Assembly (NCBI GenBank): GCA_023392635.1
Contig: JAEVYS010000048.1
Location: 1-19,321, forward strand
Direction: 5' to 3'
From: Actinomycetes bacterium
Lineage (GTDB): Bacteria > Actinomycetota > Actinomycetes > Propionibacteriales > Propionibacteriaceae
DNA length: 19,321 nt
In this document: positions 13,626 through 19,321 of the stretch, one piece after another
Numbering within the stretch: the stretch's first letter is position 1
Layout of the letters: the number at the start of each line of letters is the position of its first letter
Position numbers and translations under genes: made by a program
The notes under the pieces: model-generated
Databases searched by the model: none
What the model was told of the DNA's origin: nothing
Seen by the model: the letters and a program-made list of their open reading frames with translations, nothing else

Positions 13626-15293
13626 ATGAACGTCGCAAGTGTTGTCATCCCGGCACACAACGAATCGAATGTCCTGTCCGCCACGCTGGAGCGCATCGCC
13701 AGCGACCCGCTGGCGACCTCGCTCGAGGTGGCGGTCGTGGCCAACGCCTGCTCCGACGACACCGCCGACGTCGCCCGCGCCTTCGCGCGCGACGTGCCCG
13801 GCCTGACCGTGATCGAGACCGGGACCCCGGGCAAGGCGAATGCACTCAATCTCGGCGACGAGGCCGTCACAGCGTTCCCGAGGATCTACCTCGACGCCGA
13901 CATCGTGCTGGGCCCGGAAGCGCTCGAGGGCATGGTGGACGGCCTGGCCGTGGACGCGGCCGTCGCCGGCTCCCCCGAGATTCGGTTCGACCTCGACGGC
14001 GCAGACCTGTGGGTCCGGGAGTACTACCGCATCTTCGAGCGCCTGCCGTACGTCACCGACGACCTGGTGGGGCTCGGGGTCTACGGGCTGTCCGCCCTGG
14101 GCCGGCAGCGCTTCGACGAGTTCCCCGACGTGCTCGCCGACGACCTCTACATCCAGCGCCTGTTCGCTCCCGAGGAGCGCGTCCGCACACGGGGGCAGTT
14201 CGCCGTCCGGACCCCCCGGCGGTGGCGCGAGCTCATCAAGGTCCGCACCCGCGTCGACCGCGGCAACGCCCAACTGGCTGCCACTCCCGCGTCCGAGCAG
14301 GGGCCGGGCTTCGAGCGCAGCTCCGAGTCGTCGATCAAGGCACTGGCCCGGTCACTGGCCAGTGACCCCGGCCTGCTGCCGGCCGCCGGGGTGTACGTGA
14401 CCACCACGGTGATGGCGAAGATGCGTTCCCACCTCGGCGACACCTCCGACTGGGGCCGCGACGACTCCAGCCGCGAGCTGGTCGCCGCGGCGGCCCCGGC
14501 GGAGCCGTCGACCCCGCAGGAAGCCCCGCGCGTCCCGATCGAGGGACTTCCCTTCAACCAGCAGACCCAGGCCGAGGTCGTCGACACCGTCTTCCTCGCG
14601 CTGGCCAACGGCCTCGGCGGGCGCATCGTGACGCCCAACGTCGACATCCTGCAGGCCATCCGGCGGCGACCCGAGCTCCGCGACCTGCTCAAGACCGCCG
14701 ATGTCGTGGTGGCCGACGGCATGCCGATCGTCTGGGCCAGCAGGCTGCTGCACACCCCGCTGCCCGAGCGGGTCTCGGGCGCCGACCTGGTCTGGTCGCT
14801 CGCGGGACGGGCCGCTGCGGAGGGACGCTCGCTGTACCTGCTCGGCGGCAGGCCGGGCGTCGCCGAGCGCGCCGGAGAGGTGTTCGTCGAGCGCAACCCC
14901 GGACTGCGCATCGTCGGGCACGACAGCCCCGAGTACGGGTTCGAGCGGTCCCGCGAGCAGATGCAGGACGTGATCGACCGCCTGCTGCGGGCCAAGCCGG
15001 ACCTCGTCTACCTCGCACTCGGGTTCCCCAAGCAGGATCTGGTCGCAGCCATGCTGGCGCGACACCTGCCCAGCACCTGGTTCCTGGGCTGTGGCGGGGC
15101 GCTCGACATGGCTGCCGGCGAGGTGGCGAGGGCCAACGAGACCGTGCAGCGCTTCGGCGGGGAGTGGATCGTCCGGCTCGTGCAGGAGCCACAGCGCCTC
15201 GCGCGCCGCTACCTGCTCGACGACGCCCCCTACGCGGCCTCGATGCTGACCCGCAGCACGCTGGCCGGGGTCACCGGGGTGAGTGACGGGTGA
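13626..15293 (+). CDS. Bifunctional GT2 - WecG/TagA/CpsF glycosyltransferase fusion
   Basis: A 555-residue two-domain enzyme; GGAGG lies just before the ATG at 13626. Residues 1-280 are a family 2 glycosyltransferase: VASVVIPAHNE start, ANACSDDTADVA (39-50), GKANALNLG (69-77) and the DxD motif YLDADIV (88-94). A flexible Ala/Pro linker covers about 286-303. Residues 305-535 are a WecG/TagA/CpsF (GT26) domain: TPNVDILQAIRR (336-347), ADGMPIVWAS (363-372) with the catalytic-type Asp, LYLLGG (403-408), LALGFPKQD (463-471) and GCGGALDMAAGEV (488-500). The C-terminal tail WIVRLVQEPQRLARRYL, the membrane-contact part in TagA-type enzymes, is kept. TagA/WecG enzymes add the second sugar (ManNAc or ManNAcA type) to an undecaprenyl-diphosphate sugar, so this protein probably adds two early residues of the repeat unit. 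It overlaps the next gene by four bases. Confidence 0.9.
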   Translation: MNVASVVIPAHNESNVLSATLERIASDPLATSLEVAVVANACSDDTADVARAFARDVPGLTVIETGTPGKANALNLGDEAVTAFPRIYLDADIVLGPEALEGMVDGLAVDAAVAGSPEIRFDLDGADLWVREYYRIFERLPYVTDDLVGLGVYGLSALGRQRFDEFPDVLADDLYIQRLFAPEERVRTRGQFAVRTPRRWRELIKVRTRVDRGNAQLAATPASEQGPGFERSSESSIKALARSLASDPGLLPAAGVYVTTTVMAKMRSHLGDTSDWGRDDSSRELVAAAAPAEPSTPQEAPRVPIEGLPFNQQTQAEVVDTVFLALANGLGGRIVTPNVDILQAIRRRPELRDLLKTADVVVADGMPIVWASRLLHTPLPERVSGADLVWSLAGRAAAEGRSLYLLGGRPGVAERAGEVFVERNPGLRIVGHDSPEYGFERSREQMQDVIDRLLRAKPDLVYLALGFPKQDLVAAMLARHLPSTWFLGCGGALDMAAGEVARANETVQRFGGEWIVRLVQEPQRLARRYLLDDAPYAASMLTRSTLAGVTGVSDG

Positions 15294-15853
15294 GCCGCGC
15301 CGGGGGGATCCGCACCCGAGAAGAGCTCGCCGCCTACGACGCCGAGGACGCCCGCATGAACGGCGTTGACCGCTGGCGCCCGCAGCACGCGCTCACCCGG
15401 GGCGTCGTGCACTTCCTGCACGTGATGCGCCGCTGCGAGTTCTGGGAGAACCAGTCCGGGCCGCTGGCGACCGTGCTCCGTCCCGTCTACAAGGCCCGCA
15501 TGCGCCGGCTGTCCGAGCGCCTCGGCTTCGACATCGGACGACACAGCGTCGGACCGGGCTTCAGCATCGCCCACTCCGGCCTCCTGGTCGTGCACCCGGA
15601 CGCGCGGATCGGCGCCCGCTGCCGGATCCACCAGGGCGTGACGATCGGCGCCGCCGGCGGGGCCGCGCCGGCGATCGGCGACGACGTCTTCATCGGCCCG
15701 AACGCGCTGGTCCTCGGTGGCGTGACGATCGGTGACGGAGCGTTCATCTACCCCTCGGCCGTGGTGACCACCGACGTACCGGCCGGTCACGGCGCCGCCG
15801 GGGTGCCCGCGTCCATCCGTCCCGGCACGCACCAGGTGTGGACGCCGGGCTAG
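15290..15853 (+). CDS. Serine-acetyltransferase-like left-handed beta-helix acyltransferase
   Basis: A 187-residue enzyme starting with GTG at 15290, overlapping the preceding stop by four bases. The N-terminal 75 residues are helical (RRCEFWENQSGPLATVLRPVYKARM). From about residue 80 hexapeptide repeats form a left-handed beta-helix: GPGFSIAHSG (88-97) with His95, LVVHPDARIGARCRIHQGVTIGA (99-121) with His102 and His114, then IGDDVFIGPNALVLGGVTIGDG. This is the CysE/EpsC/WcaB pattern. In a polysaccharide locus the likely role is O-acetylation of a sugar with acetyl-CoA, or a serine acetyltransferase duplicate; the former fits the context better. The coupled start suggests joint expression with the WecG/TagA fusion. 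Confidence 0.85.
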   Translation: MSRAGGIRTREELAAYDAEDARMNGVDRWRPQHALTRGVVHFLHVMRRCEFWENQSGPLATVLRPVYKARMRRLSERLGFDIGRHSVGPGFSIAHSGLLVVHPDARIGARCRIHQGVTIGAAGGAAPAIGDDVFIGPNALVLGGVTIGDGAFIYPSAVVTTDVPAGHGAAGVPASIRPGTHQVWTPG

Positions 15854-15859
15854 CCCGGC
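15844..15859 (+). other. 16-bp perfect palindrome spanning a stop codon
   Basis: GCCGGGCTAGCCCGGC is fully self-complementary and contains the TAG stop of the acetyltransferase gene at its centre. As RNA it could fold with a 6-bp stem and CTAG loop. It lies in the only non-coupled gap (59 bases) of this plus-strand run, so it could attenuate transcription, but it is short and has no T-run. Confidence 0.3.
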
Positions 15860-15912
15860 CGCTACCCGTCCGCACCCGCACCGCCGTTCCACCCGATCCT
15901 CCCGGAGGCCTC

Positions 15913-17205
15913 TTGACTGCCGCACGCACCATGCCGACCACCCGCCCGTCCGACGAACCGGGCCGGCCCGAGCCCGTGGCCTACCTGGTCAGCCAGTACC
16001 CGCTGGTCTCGCACACGTTCATCGAGCGCGAGATCGACGGGCTGCGCACGCTCGGCGTGCCGGTGCACACGTTCAGCATCCGCCGGCCCGGCGACCTGCT
16101 GAGCGACGCGATGCGGGCCGAGGCGGAGCGGACCACGGTGCTGCAGAGCTCGTACCGCGACATCGCGGGCGCGGGGGCACGACAGCTGCTCGCCCACCCG
16201 CTGGCCACCCTGGGCAGCGTCGCCGGAGCCGTCCTCACGGGTGAGGCCCGCGCCCGCAGCCGCCTGTGGCAGGTGCTGTACACGGCAGAGGCGATGCGGC
16301 TGCTGGACGAGCTGAACCGCCTGGGAGTGCGCCACATCCACGCCCACTTCGCCAACAACGGCGCCGACATCGCGCGGGCCGCGGTCGCGCACGCCCGCCG
16401 GGTCGAGCCCGACGCGGGCTGGCGCTGGTCGTTCACCATGCACGGCCCGACCGAGTTCGAGGCGGTCGAGCGGTTCGACCTGGCCGCCAAGGTGGCCGAT
16501 GCCGACGCGGTCGCCTGCATCTCCGACTTCACCCGCAGCCAGCTCATGCGGCTCAGCGAGCCCGGAGACTGGCCCAAGCTCGACGTGGTGCACATGAGCG
16601 TCGACACCGACCTGTTCGTCCCCTCCGGGGGCGAGCGCCCCCCGGGTCCGCTGCGCATCCTCGACGTGGGCCGCCTGGTGCCGGAGAAGGGAGCCCCGGT
16701 GCTGCTGGACGCGGTCACGCTGCTCGCCGAGCGCGGCGTCGACGTGGAGGTACGGCTCGTCGGCGGCGGCGACCTCGCCGACGACCTGGCGCGCACGCTG
16801 GACGCACGCGGCCTCCGCGACCGGGTCACGCTGGTCGGCGCCGTCGGCCAGGACGCGATCCTCGACCAGTACCACTGGGCCGACGCGTTCTGCCTGCCCA
16901 GCTTCCAGGAGGGGCTGCCCGTGGTGCTGATGGAGGCCATGGCCACCGGCCTGCCGGTCGTCACCACCACGATCAACGGCATCCCCGAGCTCGTGAAGCA
17001 CGAGCGCAACGGCTTCCTCGTCCCGCCGGGACGTGCCGACCTGCTCGCCGAGTCGCTCGCCGCGCTCGCGACCGACCCGGGGCTGCGCACCCGCCTGGGC
17101 GAGCAGGCCCGCCGAGACGTGGTCGCCGGGTTCTCGCTCGAGCGGTGCGCCGGCGACCAGCAGCGCTTCCTCGCCGGCGTCCGGCCGAGAGGGGGCCGCG
17201 GATGA
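15913..17205 (+). CDS. Family 4 glycosyltransferase (WcaL-like)
   Basis: A 430-residue GT-B enzyme. The start is taken as TTG at 15913 because GGAGG lies four bases ahead of it (15904-15908); ATG at 15931 is the alternative, giving 424 residues. PVAYLVSQYPLVSHTFIERE (21-40) is the first strand and helix of the WcaL-type group of exopolysaccharide glycosyltransferases. HIHAHFANNGAD (141-152) and TMHGPTEF (175-182) are subgroup motifs. DVGRLVPEKG (251-260) supplies the phosphate-binding Arg/Lys, and the EX7E motif is intact (E333 and E341 in FQEGLPVVLMEAMA). It should transfer a sugar from an NDP donor to a lipid-linked intermediate. Its stop overlaps the ATG of the next gene by four bases. Confidence 0.88.
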   Translation: MTAARTMPTTRPSDEPGRPEPVAYLVSQYPLVSHTFIEREIDGLRTLGVPVHTFSIRRPGDLLSDAMRAEAERTTVLQSSYRDIAGAGARQLLAHPLATLGSVAGAVLTGEARARSRLWQVLYTAEAMRLLDELNRLGVRHIHAHFANNGADIARAAVAHARRVEPDAGWRWSFTMHGPTEFEAVERFDLAAKVADADAVACISDFTRSQLMRLSEPGDWPKLDVVHMSVDTDLFVPSGGERPPGPLRILDVGRLVPEKGAPVLLDAVTLLAERGVDVEVRLVGGGDLADDLARTLDARGLRDRVTLVGAVGQDAILDQYHWADAFCLPSFQEGLPVVLMEAMATGLPVVTTTINGIPELVKHERNGFLVPPGRADLLAESLAALATDPGLRTRLGEQARRDVVAGFSLERCAGDQQRFLAGVRPRGGRG

Positions 17206-18188
17206 CCCAGCCATTCCTGAGCACGATGTGGGCCCCCACCGATCCGTCCTGGAACGAGAGCGTGCGCGTGCTGGAGCACCGCCGCCTGGGGCTTCGTGAC
17301 CTGCGCGAGTTCCGCCGTGCGGCCGGTCAGGCCCGCGTCGTCATCCTGCGCGGCTCGGTCTCCTTCGCCGAGCGGTACCGGGACCTCGTGCTCGCCCTGG
17401 CTGCCAAGCGGCTGGGCAACCGCCCGGAGGTCGTCATCACCGACGCGACCTGGGAGCAGTCCAGCGCCGCGATGGAACGCCGGCTGCCCGCCCGCCTGCG
17501 CCCCCTCGTGCCGAAACTGGCCCGCAGCGTCATGCGCCTCCTGGACAGCCCCCGCGTGCACTACTGCGTGCTCTCCCGCGACGAGCAGGCCAGCTTCCCC
17601 GCGACGTGGGGGGTGAGCCCGGCGCGCGTCCACTTCACGGCCTTCCCGCACACCCTGTACGACGGCGCGGCCGACATGCCGACCCACGACGGCGGCTACG
17701 TCTTCGCCGGCGGCAACTCGCTGCGTGACTACGACCTGCTCGAGCAGGCGCTGGGCGGAACGGCGGTCGAGGTGCACATCGCGGCCAGGTGGCGTCCCCG
17801 GGCGGCCGCCAACCTGCAGGCCAGGACGCTGACGCACGAGGAGTTCGTCGCCGACCTCGCCGGGTGCAGCGTGTGCGTCGTCCCGTTGAAGAAGACGATC
17901 CGCAGCGCAGGGCAGCAGACCTACCTCAACGCGATGGCACTGGGGAAGCTCGTGATCGTGACCGAGGCCGCGGGGGTCACCGACTACGTCGTGGACGGCG
18001 TCACGGGCGTGGTCGTGCCTGCAGATCCGGCAGCCTTGCGGGCCGCCGTGCTCGACGCGCTCGACCCCGGCCGCCGCGACCACTACGCCGCCATCGCCGC
18101 GCGGGGACGCCAGGTAGCGCGCGAACGGTTCAACGAGTTCAGCTATCGCGAGGAGCTCCTCGCTATCGCCCAGAACGCGTCCGACTGA
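17202..18188 (+). CDS. GT-B (GT4-like) glycosyltransferase with atypical donor motif
   Basis: A 328-residue protein starting at the ATG in the ATGA overlap with the previous gene. The frame stays open far upstream, but that part is an Arg/Pro-rich shadow of the neighbouring gene. The N-terminal half has little recognisable sequence (VVILRGSVSFAERY, VVITDATWEQS). The C-terminal half is GT4-like: GGYVFAGGNSLRDY (164-177), VCVVPLKKTIRSAGQQTYLN (224-243), AMALGKLVIVTEAAGVTDYV (244-263). In place of EX7E this region reads SAGQQTYLNAMALGK, so neither Glu is present. I recall similar SAGQ-T-type sequences in other short GT4-like proteins, so it may be a subgroup and not a dead enzyme. The ribosome-binding site of the next gene lies just after its stop. 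Confidence 0.75.
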   Translation: MTQPFLSTMWAPTDPSWNESVRVLEHRRLGLRDLREFRRAAGQARVVILRGSVSFAERYRDLVLALAAKRLGNRPEVVITDATWEQSSAAMERRLPARLRPLVPKLARSVMRLLDSPRVHYCVLSRDEQASFPATWGVSPARVHFTAFPHTLYDGAADMPTHDGGYVFAGGNSLRDYDLLEQALGGTAVEVHIAARWRPRAAANLQARTLTHEEFVADLAGCSVCVVPLKKTIRSAGQQTYLNAMALGKLVIVTEAAGVTDYVVDGVTGVVVPADPAALRAAVLDALDPGRRDHYAAIAARGRQVARERFNEFSYREELLAIAQNASD

Positions 18189-18208
18189 TGGCCGAGGAGG
18201 CGAACGAC

Positions 18209-19306
18209 ATGACAACCAGAGTGCTCTTCATCGACGCGGCGTCGCCGGTGCGCTACTCCGCCGCGTCCCTGGACGATCCGCAGACCCGGATCGGGGGCGC
18301 AGAGATCACCACGATCCGCATCGCCGGCGGGCTCGCGCAGACCCATGAGGTCATGGTGGCGCAGGCCACGCGTCCCTCCGGGGAGCAGCTCGTCGAGGAC
18401 GGTGTCACCTGGGCCAGCCTCGAAGAGGGCCTCGCCGGGGCGAGCGGGGCGGACCACGTGGTGGTGCTGCGTCGCCTCGGGGACGCGGTGCGTGCCCGGG
18501 TGCGCGGCCGCGCCCCGCGGGTCTCGTTGTGGTACCACGACTGGATCCCGGACGGTTCCGATGACGCCGGGCTGGTGGCGCGCACACGCACCCGGGCCAA
18601 GAACTCCGTGCGTGCCGCGTTGCACCTGCTGTTCGGGATCGGGATCGTCGCGGTGTCCCACACCCACGCCGGCAACCTCTCCTCGGCACTGCAGGGATCA
18701 CTGCTGCCCGGGGTGCTCACCCGGCGGCTGCGTCCGGAGGTGATCTACAACCCGATCGCGGCCACGCGCCCTGCCGGGGACCGGCCGGTCGATCCGGACA
18801 AGCTGATCTACTGCAGCGCGCCGTGGAAGGGGCTGGGCATGGTGCTCGCGCACTTCGCCGGCCTGCGCGAACGGTTCCCGGACCTGCGACTCGTGGTGGC
18901 CTCGCCCGGCTACGACCGGCTCACCGACAGCACCCTGCCCGACGGCGTGGAGTACGTCGGAACGCTCGGCCAGCGGGAACTCCTGGAGGAGATCTCGACG
19001 TCGCTGTGCGTGTTCTACCCCGCGAACAAGGTGCCCGAGACCTTCGGCATCATCTTCCTGGAGAGCCATGCCGTGGGTACGCCCGTGCTGGCGCACCGCT
19101 TCGGCTCGGCGGTGGAGTTCCTCGCCCCCGAGGAGACCCTGGACGCGACCGATGCGGGCGCCGTCGCCGAGCGGATCGCGCTGTGGCGCGGCGGCGGGCG
19201 GCCGGAGCCCCGCCTCGACGACGCCCTGCGGCTCGAGGCCGTGGTGCAGAGCTGGGTGCGCTACGTCGACCGCTCCGGAGCCGGTGAGGCGGTGGCCGCC
19301 CGATGA
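18209..19306 (+). CDS. Family 4 glycosyltransferase
   Basis: A 365-residue GT-B enzyme. ATG at 18209 is chosen because GAGGAGG (18194-18200) lies eight bases upstream; an in-frame ATG at 18188 overlaps the previous stop but has no such site. RIGGAEITTIRIAGGLA (28-44) is the donor-side glycine loop and helix typical of GT4 enzymes that open with xGGAE. SLWYHDW (106-112) and SHTHAGNL (150-157) follow. YCSAPWKGLGMVLAHF (201-216) is the start of the C-terminal domain, and the EX7E motif is intact (E277 and E285 in PETFGIIFLES). The stop overlaps a further ATG by four bases, continuing the coupled glycosyltransferase series. Donor and acceptor are unknown. Confidence 0.87.
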   Translation: MTTRVLFIDAASPVRYSAASLDDPQTRIGGAEITTIRIAGGLAQTHEVMVAQATRPSGEQLVEDGVTWASLEEGLAGASGADHVVVLRRLGDAVRARVRGRAPRVSLWYHDWIPDGSDDAGLVARTRTRAKNSVRAALHLLFGIGIVAVSHTHAGNLSSALQGSLLPGVLTRRLRPEVIYNPIAATRPAGDRPVDPDKLIYCSAPWKGLGMVLAHFAGLRERFPDLRLVVASPGYDRLTDSTLPDGVEYVGTLGQRELLEEISTSLCVFYPANKVPETFGIIFLESHAVGTPVLAHRFGSAVEFLAPEETLDATDAGAVAERIALWRGGGRPEPRLDDALRLEAVVQSWVRYVDRSGAGEAVAAR

Positions 19307-19321
19307 CCGGCACTCCCCGTG
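19303..19321 (+). CDS. 5' end of a further coupled gene (partial)
   Basis: ATG at 19303 overlaps the preceding TGA by four bases (ATGA), the same junction type as at 17202. Only MTGTPR is visible before the window ends, so no function can be given. The position predicts another polysaccharide gene of the same transcription unit. Confidence 0.5.

Noticed and set aside
16266..17201. N-terminal extension of the frame containing the atypical GT4-like gene
   Set aside because: The first 312 codons are an Arg/Pro-rich shadow of the preceding GT4 gene; the true start is the ATG in the ATGA overlap at 17202.
15981..18215. 744-codon minus-strand reading frame across the GT4 genes
   Set aside because: It lies opposite two genes with clear GT4 motifs and ribosome-binding sites; its product is low-complexity and matches no family I know.

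Overview
The window is about 70% G+C, uses GTG and TTG starts as well as ATG, and is gene-dense on both strands. It encodes actinobacterial-type proteins: an RmlC-RmlD fusion, a GT4 with a DUF1972-type N-terminus, and secreted Pro/Thr-linker proteins. I read it as chromosome of an actinomycete. Propionibacteriales/Nocardioides-like is a guess from overall protein style, not something the sequence proves. I see no tRNA, rRNA, CRISPR array, transposase, integrase or phage gene.

The content is one large locus for a surface glycopolymer or exopolysaccharide. The left edge (1-1778) holds the tail of one secreted beta-helix protein and a complete tandem paralogue, each followed by a hairpin terminator. 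Next come three glycosyltransferase-like genes in alternating orientation: a NodZ/O-fucosyltransferase-like protein (1823-2683, +), a DUF6492-like protein (2700-3656, -) and a family 2 glycosyltransferase (3775-4725, +). A minus-strand run from 9910 to 4727 encodes a GT-C membrane glycosyltransferase, a TagD-like cytidylyltransferase with its own good promoter, a DUF1972/GT4 enzyme, a CDP-alcohol phosphotransferase and another GT4. The dTDP-L-rhamnose pathway sits in the middle: rmlA on the minus strand, and rmlB and an rmlC-rmlD fusion on the plus strand, diverging from a 49-bp gap.

After a 395-bp gene-free stretch (13231-13625) with inverted repeats, a plus-strand series runs off the right edge: a GT2 + WecG/TagA double glycosyltransferase, a serine-acetyltransferase-like left-handed beta-helix enzyme, three GT4-type enzymes, and the first codons of another gene. 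Most of these junctions are 4-bp stop/start overlaps, which implies translational coupling.

Working model (inference): the rml genes supply dTDP-L-rhamnose. The WecG/TagA fusion adds early sugars to a lipid-linked primer and the GT2/GT4 enzymes extend the repeat unit. The TagD-like enzyme makes a CDP-activated polyol such as CDP-glycerol, and the CDP-alcohol phosphotransferase moves it. The GT-C enzyme would add a sugar from a polyprenyl-phosphate donor outside the membrane. The acetyltransferase may decorate the glycan, and the secreted beta-helix proteins may bind or cut it. No initiating phosphoglycosyltransferase, flippase, polymerase, ABC exporter or LytR-CpsA-Psr ligase is visible, so the system must continue outside the window.
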